Shown here: one piece after another, positions 37,394-49,100 of the stretch
Position numbering within the stretch: position 1 is the stretch's first letter
Layout: every line of letters starts with the position of its first letter
Assembly (NCBI GenBank): GCA_001792895.1
Contig: MARA01000006.1
Span: 1,426,001 to 1,490,000 of the forward strand
Direction: 5' to 3'
DNA length: 64,000 bases
Source of the DNA: Lentinus brumalis
Lineage: Eukaryota; Basidiomycota; Agaricomycetes; Polyporales; Polyporaceae
The notes under the pieces: model-generated
Told to the model about the DNA's origin: nothing
Databases searched by the model: none
What the model saw: the letters and a program-made list of their open reading frames with translations, nothing else
Translations under genes and position numbers: made by a program

Positions 37394-37558
37394 TGCGAAT
37401 ATTACGCTACGTGAGGCGGGAGACTGGAGCTCGCGGGGTGCGGACTCGCGAGCGTTGTGGTGGTAAGAAGAGAAAACTTCGCTGCTAGTAGCGCTCGCGC
37501 GGACGCTCAGTTGGACGAGCGGTGCCGGCCTCTCGGGTTCGGCCGGCCCCTTCATGAA
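37394..37558 (-). repeat. Split direct repeat A1 (element 5' end)
   Basis: 165 bp, identical to 32356-32520. It forms the 5' terminus and abuts the flank ggttatagtg. Confidence 0.9.
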
Positions 37559-40500
37559 GGTTATAGTGACCCTTGTACAGCCGTGCGCGGAGTACGCGGC
37601 CGATAGCCTCAAGCTGAGCCACAAGAACTCGCAAGAGCGCAAGGAGCAATCACGCACCTTTGAACCCCGAGGAAGTCAGGGCTGCCAGCGGCTGCCGTCC
37701 GTGCTATCGAGCGAACTATGGATGCTGGACCAGGTCAATAGAGCGGTCCCGAGTAATGGTAACCTCTCGCAAGCCTCCGAGTCAGGACACTGGGGGCGGC
37801 ATCACAGTACATACCTCCTGTATTTGTGGCGAATAACTGAGTCCTGACGGTGCGGCTCGAAGGCGAGACATGATTGAATTGAGCGGGGGACACAGATCGC
37901 AAGGCACAAGTGCGCGTCGCGACGCGCCCAACAAGATCACAAGACCGCGATCGAGAGCTAGCGGTTGCTTGCTTCTGGCAGCCTCTCCAAGGCTGTCCTC
38001 AATCTCGAGTTCTCCCTGATACTGTGAGGTTAATTCTACCATATCTACGAACGAAGACGATCATGGTCACCAGCGCGATGAAAGAACTCTCCGTGCGAGC
38101 ACGATGTCTCGGGGTTTTCATGAGCCTAGACCTCGAGCTTGATAGAACAGACTTCGATGCAATGGATTGAGGGAGCGAATACGAACCTCCAGCCAATCGC
38201 AAATCAGAGCGTCACACTTCAGTCGGGCAAGCGAACACAAGTGTGTGCATAATTCGCATGAGACTCCGTAGGAAGCGTTCCGAATAGTGCGCGAGCACGC
38301 GCAGAATATTGCTCGTCTGTCGCGTGCTGGTCCAGGCTCTGGTTGTCGTCCATGAGACGCGTCGCACCAGAGACGAGGAGAGTGGCTGAGCCAGGCCTAG
38401 TATAACGAGCATCCTGTCCATTCGGTCGAACGTCCTGGATACTTGCGGCATCCTTGATGTCTGGTGTGTCTCGGAGTACTACGAAGCGAACGGGGAGTCT
38501 TGAACGCTCTGCACACTTGCGAAGCTCGTTCGCGAAGGTGAGGCATGGAAGCGGGCATGTCAATCGCCTCTGGAGTAATCAGTTGCAGGGAGGCATGCAG
38601 ATGCCGGCCGCGTATTCTGTGCCATTCGCAGCACTGTATGTATCCCGTTTCCACTCGACGTCCCAGTCGTTGGCAGCTGCTCGAAACCATCCCATGCACG
38701 CAATGGCAATGTTTATACGTGCTACAGGACGAGTCAGAAGCATATCAGCAGAGTACAGTGACCACTCGAGAGCGAGAAGGACATACAGAGCTTGAGCTGC
38801 AAGAGAACTGCATTGCCGGAGGGCTTGATCATCACCTCGTGTCAAGACTTGACGTGCACTGCACGATCGCAACTCGGCCGTACGAGGAGAAGAGGATCGA
38901 GCGTCGCAGCCCCAGGGGAAGCGAACACCGGAGTGGACGACTTGCAATACGCGATCCAGGCAACGGCTCTTCATTCATCAGCTCGGCGCACGACCGAGTT
39001 AGAGGCTGCAGCTATGTGAGAGACCAGCTCCTAGTATCGCACGTACGGCAAGGTTCAAGGCGTACCGTTTTCCAACCCGAATGCACGAACTGGGCGTGCA
39101 CGCCGTGCACGACCGCAGCGCGGACGGGCTGGAAGCCATCCGGCACAGAGAGCCAGAATCGAACGCTAGACTTGACTGCGTACACGGCAAGAAGCGATGC
39201 GTGCTGACGTCTTCTCCCGGCCGGACGATATGATGAGCGGACGTGCAACATGGCCGCTTCCACGCAAGCAACGGATCACCCCGCAGGTGCCTACCAGGAG
39301 CGTCCTCGCCGCTCTGTCTGAGACCAGTCCGTATCACTCCGTTGCCCTGTCCGGTGCGTCGCGAGCTGCGTCGTGAATTGCATGAGGGAGAGCGTATCCT
39401 GGACGTGTGCGAGGACATACCAGCGACATACCCCGTGCAATTGCTTGCGCACAGTGCGAACCACTGCGCGCGAATACGGGGCTTGCTAATACTTTGACGA
39501 GCGCGCGCCAGTTGCCGGGATGCGAGAAGCTAATTGAACGGCAGTCCGCGTGTTCGGGAACGAACGTCGAGAGCGCATCGTAGGAGCCGTAGTAAGCTTC
39601 GCCGCCATGCCGAGTATGCAGTTCAGAATGCAACTGCGAGGCCGAGTCAATGGCGCGAAGACGACCTGTATACCACTGGCCGGTCTCAGTATCAGGACAA
39701 TTTCCACCTGTATTTTCAAAGTATTCAACCTTCAAGTCAGAAATGACGATAGCAAGTGAGATATACCTGCGAAGCCACTCCTGCCAGCTTCCGATGTCAG
39801 AATAGCTTGACGAGCGACGCGAACGGATATCGTTTGTGCTCGCGATGTCTCGGTGCGATCCTGGAAACTACGTAGCGACACGATGTGATTCGTGGTCCGA
39901 CGTGTTCGATGTGTGACCTTGAGATCCGAGCTGAGCTAAGGTGCCTCCGAATGTGTTCGTCTTCTGCTGTCGACCATTCCCTCTACTGCGAGGAAGTACT
40001 AGTACAAGTCAGAAGACTGGACACAAAGGAGCGCGGCGAGGACATACCGTCAAGAGGCTCTCCCAAGCGACGAGCCACGGCGAACTTGTGCAACCGAGGA
40101 GTGCTTTGCATATCTCTGCCGAGTCTAACTGGTGAGCGAGGGAGCGACCTCTTCACTGGCACCCGATCATACCTTGTGGTGTTCTCAGTGGCATCCGAGT
40201 GTTCGCGTCCGCTCGTGTACGGTGTAAGTACTCAATGTAGCGTGACATTCTCATCTGCAATTCAGCGCAGGCTGGTTCACCATGCACGCAGATACAACCG
40301 TGAGCCAGAGCGTATGGATCTCTCGAGTCTCGCCTGCGATCCGGAAGGACTCGTGAGCGTGAGGATGCGCACAGACGAGCCCCAGACCCCAAGAGATGGC
40401 ACATTCCTGCACCAAGAGTCCTGCGTGAGACCTCGTGCGGCGCTGCCCAACTGCCGCCCTCGATTGGACACCCAGCCGACGAGGCGGACGTCGCTTCAGC

Positions 40501-41502
40501 CCCGGCATGGACTCTCCTTGACCGTGTGAGTGCGTGCGTGCATACGGTATGCGGTTAAGTTATTGCTGTGTCCTCCCGCCCGTGCTCTCGAGAGTCGAGT
40601 CCAGACTCCAGTGGTATTGCACCTAGCATGAGTGAGGACACGACAGATACAGTATACGAGGTTGCGCACGTACCAGCAAGTCACTCCGGCCTTGACCCTC
40701 GGCGGGAACGAGGGACGTCCGAGTCAGTCCCTCGAGCGATCTAGGACGGACGGTGTTCCCTGCTCGTACCGGCTTCCGTTGTCGATAGACACCGAAGCGA
40801 GGGACGAGGCGGAGGTTTCCTTCGGCCCATGCATTCGTCCTATGCATTGCCTGGCAGCCGTGAGCTCCGCTGGCTGTGATGTCTGCTCTCCGCTCTCCGT
40901 GTCGTAGCGCACGATTCGTTCTGACTCACGATACAATGTCAGAGAGTCCTCACCCAGCGCATACGGATGCGGACGCACCTTCGTGGTCAGGACACTCCGA
41001 GCGACAAGAGCGGCGTGGACGTCGGCTGTCTCGCATCCTCCCGGCGATTCGGCGAGCGAACTGACTGCTCCTAGCCTCCAAACCACCGATTGCGAGTCAC
41101 ACCTTCCATGCAAGCAAGAGTCCGTCTCCCGTCTCGGCCGCCCGCTGTTCGGGGCTACGACATGATGTGTATCTGGTACCAGCTCGAGCGACCGCCAAGA
41201 CCTCACACTTGCGGCCGTCTTCGTCCTCAACTGACAACACCCCGCTCGAATGAATGGTGGTGCACGGAACTGCGAGGCTGCGGTGCGAGCAGTCCATTTG
41301 CGGGATGGACAGTACTAGTACATGGCTCTGTCAGGATGGTGAGCGTCGTGCGTTGCGCAGACTGACCAGCCGAGCAGACAGGGACGGACGTACGATTAAT
41401 TTCTCGCGACGTCCCTGTACATGCCACCGTGGCAGCGAGAGTCGACACCGACGAGGCCGTCGATCGTCCGTCTGCGTTCGGAGCCCCGGTATCCACCACG
41501 AT
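37559..41502. other. Unit 2 spacer, right part
   Basis: Continuation of the spacer after the insertion, corresponding to 11192-15135. It starts ggttatagtg, exactly where unit 1 continues. No assignable gene. Open frames on both strands are conserved between units only where the DNA itself is conserved. Confidence 0.5.
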
Positions 41503-41744
41503 TCACGAACCGGAGTCTTCGTCTTCGTCTGCGTCGAGGAGCAGGCGCGATCCGAGCCGTCGTTCGCGTCCGGCGAGATCGACGCTGACTTCAACTCTGG
41601 ACAGTCGGGACTGGACGATCGGATGTTCAGCGTTCAGCGTTCAGCGTTCAGCGTTCACGTACCTCGAGTGCGTGTCGCGATAGCTGCTTTCGCCGTCTCG
41701 CGAAGGTCGCGGCGTGGTAGCAATGTCTATGGAGGTACGGCCGG
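41503..41744 (-). CDS. 3' exons of the unrecognised minus-strand gene, unit 2
   Basis: Same two exons as in unit 1 (41744-41663 and 41596-41503) with a 66-bp intron. The reading frame, splice sites and the acidic end DADEDEDSGS are kept, with one conservative change (SIDIATT for SIDFATT). The intron contains four copies of gttcagc. The preceding exon is probably out of frame in this unit because of an extra base near 41919. Confidence 0.4.
41625..41652. repeat. 7-bp tandem repeat gttcagc, four copies
   Basis: Four perfect copies in units 2 and 3 (about 52143-52170). Unit 1 has two plus a changed one and unit 4 only one. It lies inside the intron of the unknown gene, so length change there is tolerated. 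Confidence 0.85.
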
Positions 41745-43417
41745 CTGTACGAGTGAGACAGGATACAGAGCGTGTACGTACGGCGGATGCTAGACGTTGA
41801 GCGTCGCAGCGGAGATCCGGGGGGAGTGACGTCGCAACGCGCAATCGAAGGCACTCACGCGTCGGTCCGAGTTGGGAGCGCGGCCGCTGAGTCGAGGGAA
41901 GCGAGGACGCCGTACGGGTGCACACTGTCCTCGACCGAACACAGAGAGCGGTGGCCTGTGCGTGGCACGGCGTGTCGTGTTTGTCCTGCCCGAGATGCGT
42001 ATAAGTGCCAGCTCGGACGGGGGACGGTCTCCAGCACTCGCTCCCTTACCGTACACCATCCGCCGGCTGTTCCCACCCTGCTCCCTCCAATACCGACCCC
42101 GGCTTCGCCAGCATCGTCGCCGTCATTCGCTCGCCGACTTTGTTCCCGTCGTCACTACATGACCGGCACGCCCGTCTCCGTCCCGCCCCATGGCCGACGC
42201 GGTGACTTCGGATGGGTCGTCCGTCGGACCCAGACTGCTCAGGTCAGTGCATCCGTCCGAGAGATCGAGGGCGCGAGAACTTACGTTTGTCGGCATGGTG
42301 AACAGGTACAGGCAAGCGGCTCCGGACGGTGCTCGGCATCTGCGTGGGACGAGAGGAGTGTCGCGGAGGGACGAGTTTGAGCCGTGTGCGGGTGACGGAC
42401 GGAGGGTGGTAGCTATAGCTGGTATACCACAGTATAGCGAGCCGCGACAAGGTTCCGAGGCACGGGACAATGCTGGTGTGCCGCACCGGGGTTGGACGTG
42501 TTGCGCGAAGGACTCCGTAGTACTGTAGCGACGCGTCAGTCAGGTCAAACAGATTGTAGTCCGTGTACTAGTACATACCGAGACCGCAATGGAAAGCGTC
42601 GCTCCCGAGGATGCGAAGCGGTTGCACTGACGTACAAACGACGGCCATGATAACGGACGCATATCGTCCTTGCAGCTTTGATCTTGTTGACTTGAGGGAT
42701 TGAAAGTCCTCCGAGGGGCACTTGAAAGGGAGGATGCAAAGCTAAGCGGGAGATAAGAACATCACTATCATAGTAAGGAGACTCAGCACGCACGTTGATG
42801 TAGACGGATGAGCGGGCTGCGCTCTGTCGATACGTGACGGATACAGGTCGCAAGGAGAAGGAAAGGGACGAGGTAGACATGACCGTGTACGTTCTGCTGG
42901 CACAATCTGGGGCTCGGACTCGGTGGTGCACGCATAATAGATGGATGTATTGGCCTGTGCATACAACATGGACGAAGCTACTGGAACGCACGAGTCGAGG
43001 CAGGTGTGCATGCACTGCGCAGGAGACAGAGGCGGAACCGACGAGACGGATGCAACGCAGAGGGAGGGACGGTACAGAGAGGAATCGTGAAACTCACTGG
43101 GAGCCAATATATGCACCTTGCCCGTCAGCAAAACATCTCCTTCCGCTAGCCTCCTTCCGAGTCTGTGGCGGGCACAGAGTTGATGTTGAGGACGGCCGCG
43201 GCGGGGACGAGTGCAGCGAGGGAGTGAGCGAGAAGAGAGGGAGGGACGCAGAAGCGAGGGCTGGTGAGGGATGCGGGCGATGGAAGGGACGGGACAGAGA
43301 CGCAGGCGGTCGCTCGAAGGCGGCGTGGGGCTGAGGGAGCGACCGGCCATGGAGCGACGCAAGTGAGAGAAGGGGGCGTCGAGCGCATACAGGCGTGAAC
43401 CAGCGTCGGGCAGTCGG
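41745..43417. other. Unit 2 distal part
   Basis: Counterpart of 26259-27794 plus the segment before the transposon site. It shows the empty Plavaka target at about 41940-41958. The TATA-like GTATAAG is at 42000, with a CT-rich stretch and ATGs at 42160 and 42190. The minus-strand chimeric frame at 42742-43542 lies in its right half. No recognised gene. Confidence 0.4.
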
Positions 43418-43542
43418 ACCTGGATACGGCGGCTGTTGTAGTCCATGATGGCCGTGAACGCAGTCGTGGCAGAGACGGTGGCAGCAGAGAGTGAAGGGGA
43501 TGACTGGGAACGAGCAAGCGCAGCCATCGCAGTTCCCTGCAT
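42742..43542 (-). CDS. Chimeric open frame: BAX-inhibitor N-terminus joined to unit sequence
   Basis: A 266-codon open frame that starts in the duplicated BAX-inhibitor first exon (MAALARSQSSPSLSAATV from 43527, MDYNS), crosses the unit border and continues through unit 2 sequence as an Arg/Pro/Ser-rich stretch, ending MIVMFLSPA. It sits directly under the copied BAX-inhibitor promoter. The part after the border has no recognisable domain, and the unit 3-4 junction version is broken by a one-base deletion near 53895. Expression and a functional product are speculative; splicing within it is possible. Confidence 0.3.
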   Translation of the reverse strand: MQGTAMAALARSQSSPSLSAATVSATTAFTAIMDYNSRRIQVRLPDAGSRLYALDAPFSHLRRSMAGRSLSPTPPSSDRLRLCPVPSIARIPHQPSLLRPSLSSRSLPRCTRPRRGRPQHQLCARHRLGRRLAEGDVLLTGKVHILAPSEFHDSSLYRPSLCVASVSSVPPLSPAQCMHTCLDSCVPVASSMLYAQANTSIYYACTTESEPQIVPAERTRSCLPRPFPSPCDLYPSRIDRAQPAHPSTSTCVLSLLTMIVMFLSPA

Positions 43543-43792
43543 CCGGGCGTCTCGTACCCTGACGTCGTTCTAGAAGAACCCACGTGCTGACACTGCTTTC
43601 GATCGGTGCCTGGGGTTAGGGCCATCTATCGTCAATCGACCGGACAAGCACGCAAACCGGCCACACACCTCTTCGATTACAGATACTGTATGCTGACTAT
43701 GCTATGACCGGACAGGAACCTCGGTTCAGACCACCACTCATGTCCACTGAACTATATCTCCCCCGATAACTCACTCCTGACCACAGACAACC

Positions 43793-46112
43793 ATGACTTT
43801 GCGCTCCCGGAGCACCTCTGCACGACCTGGGTCGCACCATGAGACGGACCATCTGCTAGCGAAGAAGGCGAGGGTCAAACCAAACCCCTTACCCAAGTTC
43901 CAGCTCGCGGTTATTTATGCGATAAAGCTCACCCTGCCGATTGCCCATACCCAAGCCATGCCCTACTACAACGTATTGATAGGCAAATTGGCCGCGTCAG
44001 AAGGCGCAGACACCGGATATTACAGCGGAGTAACGGTTAGTAACCATCTCAATCAAGTCAGACCGTCGCTCGCTAAAGCCGGGATGTTTCATAGCATAGC
44101 GTCGCCTCTGTGGCGACGTTCACCAGCATGTTTGTCTGGGGCAGACTATCTGGTGCGCCCGGACCCTGTGACGCCACGGTTCCAGGCTGATAGCCTCGGG
44201 GGGTTGTGCAGACAGCTGGGGTCGGCGACCGGTCATCTTCCTCGGAACAGCCGTGACCGCGTTCTTCACGCTCGGCTTTGGCTTATCTGGATCCCTGGCA
44301 GGGCTCATCCTCAACCGTATGCTGGGTTCGTGAAGATTTCGCTGAGCAAGATTTCGGCCAGGCTGACGTCGTGCACAGCTGGCTTCTTCCATGGTATCAC
44401 GGGTGCCATTCACTCAGTCGTTGGGGAGCTTTGCGACGAGACCAACGAGACCATCGCATTCCCGCTGTACGATATCATATCAGCCCTAGGCTTCGCGATC
44501 GGGTACGTTCACGTCCATCCAACGAGTCATGCTTCCGCAGAAGCTGCTTCGGCGAGGACTTCTGTCCGCGCAAGTCTGCCGGACAGTGGTCTTTGCTGGC
44601 CCACGAGGCTGACACATCTACCTGTCACCTCGCAAGATATGATGTTACTACCATCGCCAGCCTAGTACATCACCTTGGCTGGTCACCTCGCTATACACTC
44701 CTTTGAGTCGGCTGCGCTCGCTGTATGGACCCTCCCAATCAGCTTCACTCGAGTGTTATATGTGTTGTGCAGGCTCGAGCAAGGCCGGGCCTGAGGCCAC
44801 TCAGGCTCGCGAGCTTGACATCCTCGGTTGATACGGAAGCAGTCTTGCCGGTTGCTAGTGGCAGGCGGTGTCCTTTACTATGGACTTCTCTTTGGTTCAG
44901 CGGTCAGTCCTCCGTACTGTATATGTGCGGCTTGCGTGTCGTTCTAGCGTTCTCGGTGGTCGTGAACGACGATGCTAATAAAGACCCGACAGCCCCCTGA
45001 TCGGAGGGACGTTCGAGAACCCTGCCAAACGGTGGCCAGACGTATTCTCTGATCCGCTCTGGCAGAAGTATCCGTACCTCCTCCCATGTCTCATATCCTC
45101 CCTCCTATCCGCTGGCGCAGCGCTCCTAGCCGTGTTCGTCTTGGAAGAGGTGTGGGCTTTTATTCTACGGGAAAGTTTGATCACTGAACCATACCCGCAG
45201 ACCCTTCCAGCAAAGCAGAAGCATCTGATTGTAGACGAAGAGCCGGCCGTAGTGGCGACGTCCAGCGACTCCATCATCGACCTACCCGAGGAGGACGTCA
45301 AACCGCATAGTGTGAAGGAGCTGCTCTCGATACCCGTGCTGCGGGCAGTCTTCGCGTCGAGCAGTGCGCTGGGGTTCGCTGGATCTGCGTTCAACAGCGG
45401 TTTTATCTTGATGGCCTATACCCCCCTTGAGCAAGGCGGACTCGCGCTATCTGTGCGTCGCCCCGTCGTTACATCCGTCTCTGCGCCAGCACGCTGATAC
45501 TTTACGTCCGGCTCTAGCCCTCGCAGATTGGGCGCGCGTTGTCTGGCATGGGAGCGGTGTCCATCCCACTCAAGCTCTGCATGCCCGTGCTGCTCCGGCG
45601 GTTCGGCACACTCAACGTCTTCGACTTTGCCATGCTCGCGTGGACGGCGTGTTTCCTCTCTATGCCGCTGGCGTCTTGGGTTGCGCAAGCGTCCGTCGCT
45701 ACTACACCTGTCGATGGGTTGCTCGAGGAGAAGTACAGGGAGGGCGGCGCCGCGGAGTGGGCGAGCGTCGCACTGACGCTGTTCCTGTCGAGGCTTGGGT
45801 GTCTCGCGTTCTCGTACGTCTAAGCTTGTTCCTCCTCTGTGTACCTGCGCTAACCGCTGCCATCGTTCGTAGGATTATCATGATACTCACCCGGGACCAC
45901 ACCCCCGGGCATGCGTCTCTCGGGACGGCGAATGGACTTGCGGAGCTCGCGCAGTCTCTCGCCGGCGCCGTCGGCCCACCGTGATCAGCTCGCTGTTCGC
46001 GATTTCGGCGAAGAAGCATCTGCTGGGCGGATACATGTGGGTCGTGTTCATGCTCGTACTTTCCGCGTTCGGGAGCTGGATGGTCAAGCGGATCAGGAAG
46101 TATCGCGACTGA
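43793..46112 (+). pseudogene. MFS transporter (DHA1-like), copy 3, frameshift in last exon
   Basis: Exons 43793-44035, 44095-44152, 44212-44325, 44379-44502, 44993-45149, 45201-45452, 45518-45813 and 45873-46112. Motif A (GRLSDSWGRRPV) and all other blocks are present, with changes from copy 1 such as NVFSSPLW to DVFSDPLW and ASIIELP to DSIIDLP. Intron 4 is 490 bp instead of 70. One base is missing near 45974 (GTCGGCCCA for GTCGGACCCA), giving TGA at 45982-45984 and loss of the last 43 or so residues, including the last helix. Exons 1-7 are fully open, so this copy is the closest to functional together with copy 4. Confidence 0.8.
44528..44965. other. Extra sequence in MFS intron 4 (units 3 and 4)
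   Basis: About 420 bp present in intron 4 of copies 3 and 4 and absent from copies 1 and 2, where the intron is 70 bp. The intron starts (gtacgttcacgtccatccaa versus gtaagtgtatcctcattcaa) and ends (cccgacag) still align. No terminal repeats or coding frame were recognised. It could be an insertion or the ancestral state. Confidence 0.6.
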
Positions 46113-49100
46113 GGTGCGATGTTGTACAGTAGACTAGGAGAGATGTCGCCGGGACCCGAGGCGCGTGCGTGCGTGCGGCAGAGATGTTCGGGTGCTAGCA
46201 GCGTATCAGCGGAGTTGAACAAGGCGCACCAGATGCAAGCTCGACCTTAGGGTGCTTTCTGGGGCTCATAGGGACGAGGAGGTGTTCTGGACGAGGTGTT
46301 CTGGACTAGGACGGAGGGCCGCAGTATGTAGCAGAGGTGGCAGAAATATATTTTGTCCTCTCAACATACTTACCGAGTCAAGGATTGCACTGTGTGCTGA
46401 GATAGCGACTGAGACAAGTCCTGGGTGTTGCGCGAGCCGCAAAAATGTAGATACAACGGCACATATTTTCGTAGAGGTCTGCTACCATACACGAGTGCTA
46501 CGGGGCGGAAACGTGCAGTTCTGGCGCACTTTGCGTCCGGACGTGCACGGGCGCCTATCCTGCGACCTTCCGCGTTCCACCAAGTCCGCGGATGCGCTCT
46601 CGACGACTGTGCCAGCCGCTGTGTGCCTCCTCCCGCTATGTGCCGTTCACCGTGCCGTGTGTGTGTCCCTGCGCAGATATTATCCATCAGCACTAGCCTC
46701 TAGGCTCTGGGACTTGTCTGCTCACCTGCGACCCTCGGGAACTCCGGCGCGCCGAAGCAGGCTTATAGAGTCGACGGCTCAACGGCGTAGATGCTCTGCA
46801 AATCGCCAGTAAGTGAGAGCTCTCGGACTGCCGGAGAGAGGTAGCAAGTAAGCGGTGGTACTCACCAGTCAACGGCCGCCAGCGTCCTCGCGCTGGAGTG
46901 TCGGGATACGAAGCCGAGGAGATAGTACATATGTCGTCTCGAGCGCGCGCGGACGTAACCCACACGGCGCACTGGGTGCGTACCAGTCATGATAGACCCG
47001 ACGACTCAACGCACTGTATGAGATGGTCAGGGACTCCGGGAGCGTGAAACCCAGATCCCTGTGCCATGTACGAATTCTTCGACATGGCTCCAGAGGACGA
47101 GATGGGTCTCCGATGCCATCGCGCCCGGCAGGAACACTAGACGTCGACAGACAGTTAGTATGTCGGTAATACTTGAACACTTCAAGGTACGTACCGGTTA
47201 TTGCGGAGCTCTAGGGCCAACACGACATGAAGATACAGACTCGCACCTGTTGACGAGGGGCACGCAGCAACTGTCTGCCTAGAGGCCAGACTCTTGGAAT
47301 TCGAGACTGGTGCAGTTGTAGACGGTGAGCGATGCCTGTGACAGTGCGCGGAGAACGGTGTACGTACTCAGAGCGTGGTAGATCCAGATGGTACTGGCAG
47401 CCCGGCGAGACGGCGAACAGAGATGTTGCATGCGGGCACAGTGATGGTGGGGCTTGCTGCGTCATGTCGCAAAGCTAAACAGTGAGGTCAGTACTACGCT
47501 CATGCGGCGACACCTTTGAGTAGAGGAACTCACATGATAAACGCGGACGGCACGACCTGTCGGGCCCGGGAGGAGAGCTCGCAAGACGTGCGATGCAAAC
47601 AAAGCCCGCCAGAGGACTGTGACTGGGGTCCTGGACCACCGAGCAGTAGATGCCGGTCAGGCGATCTAGAGGACCCGCAAGCTGAAGGAAATGGGAGCTT
47701 GAAGTGCGTCTCCTGCGACTGTCAGCGACGCGGAGACGCTGCAAGGGCGCGGCGCCAGCAAGTCAATTCAGAACACATACCTGTATTTCCTCGAGTCGAC
47801 GAGGTCTCTTCCGTCGCTCTCCACAGCCTGAGCGTGCAATTGTGTGAGACAGTGAGTGTGAGGAATCGAGCAAGGAATAAGGCCGGAGAACCAGTTCTGA
47901 AGGCGGAAGAGGGCGGGAGGGAGGAGGACAGAGACAGAGGAGCCCGAGACCATTGCTGGCATGGCTCGGGATTGTCCGCCCGAGAATAGCCAAAAAACTG
48001 TGTCTCCGTTCCACGCTTCGATCGTCCGCGTGTGTCGCAAGGTCCTGTAGACATCGGCTGTGAGGTGGCTAACATCACACACCTCTTATTGACGTACACC
48101 TGCGGCTCTGACCCAGACTGCCAACAGCACTCAAAGGCTGCAAGCGGTTATAGTGACCCTTGTACAGCCGTGCGCGGAGTACGCGGCCGATAGCCTCAAG
48201 CTGAGCCACAAGAACTCGCAAGAGCGCAAGGAGCAATCACGCACCTTTGAACCCCGAGGAAGTCAGGGCTGCCAGCGGCTGCCGTCCGTGCTCTCAGCGA
48301 ACTATGGTTGCTGGACCAGGTTAATAGAGCGGTCCCGAGTAATGGTAACCTCTCGCAAGCCTCCGAGTCAGGACGCTGGGGGCGGCATCACAGTACATAC
48401 CTCCTGTAATTGTGGCGAATAACTGATGTCGCGGCTCGAAGGCGAGACATGATTGAATTGAGCGGGGGACAGATCGGAAGGCACAAGTGCGCGTCGCGAC
48501 GCGCACGACAAGATCACGGGCTGTCCTCAATCTCGAGTTCTCCCTGATACTGTGAGGTTAATTCTACCATATCTATGAACGAAGACGATCATGGTCACCA
48601 CTGCGTGCCTTCCCAGCGCGATGAAAGAACCCTCCGTGCGAGCACGATGTCTCGGGGTTTTCATGAGCCTAGACCTCGAGCTTGTTAGAACAGACTTCGA
48701 TGCAATGGATTGAGGGAGCGAATACGAACCTCTAGCCAATCGCAAATCAGAGCGTCACACTTCAGTCGTGCAAGCGAACACAGGTGTGTGCATAATTCGC
48801 ATGAGACCCGTAGGATGCGTCCCGAATAGTGCGCGAGCAACCGCAGAATATTGCTCGTCCGTCGCATGCTGGTTGTCGTCCATGAGACGCGTCGCACCAG
48901 AGACAAGGACAGTGGCTGAGCCAGGCCTGATATAACGAGCATTCCTATCCACGAGTCGGTCGAACGGCCTGGATACTTGCGGCATCCTTGATGTCTGGTG
49001 TGTCTCGGAGTGCTACGAAGCGAACGGGGAAGTCTTGAACGCTCTGCACACTTGCGAAGCTCGTTCGCGAAGGTGAGCATGGAGCGGGCATGTCAATCGC

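Larger units (their letters stand above)
32172..37558 (-). mobile_element. Ngaro-like tyrosine-recombinase retrotransposon
   Basis: A 5387-bp element inserted in unit 2 in minus orientation. In its own direction the order is repeat A1, Gag and RT-RNase H, tyrosine recombinase, repeat B1, repeat A2, a 107-bp spacer, repeat B2. Split direct repeats (A1-internal-B1-A2-B2) are the hallmark of PAT/Ngaro-type elements. The empty site in unit 1 (aggctgcaagc/ggttatagtg, near 11191) shows insertion with no target-site duplication and no loss, as expected for recombinase-mediated integration. A1 equals A2 and B1 equals B2 by eye with no mismatch, which suggests a recent insertion. No methyltransferase domain (DIRS1 type) was seen. 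Confidence 0.88.
27795..43417 (+). repeat. Tandem array unit 2 (interrupted by a retrotransposon)
   Basis: Second unit, 15.6 kb as found and about 10.2 kb after removing the insertion at 32172-37558. From the MFS gene to about 40500 it follows unit 1 almost base for base. From about 41940 to its end it follows unit 3 instead, so it is a recombinant. Confidence 0.85.

Noticed and set aside
40724..41230. 168-codon minus-strand frame with protein-like composition
   Set aside because: An 8-bp deletion in unit 4 and a splice donor inside it make a simple gene unlikely; there is no family match.
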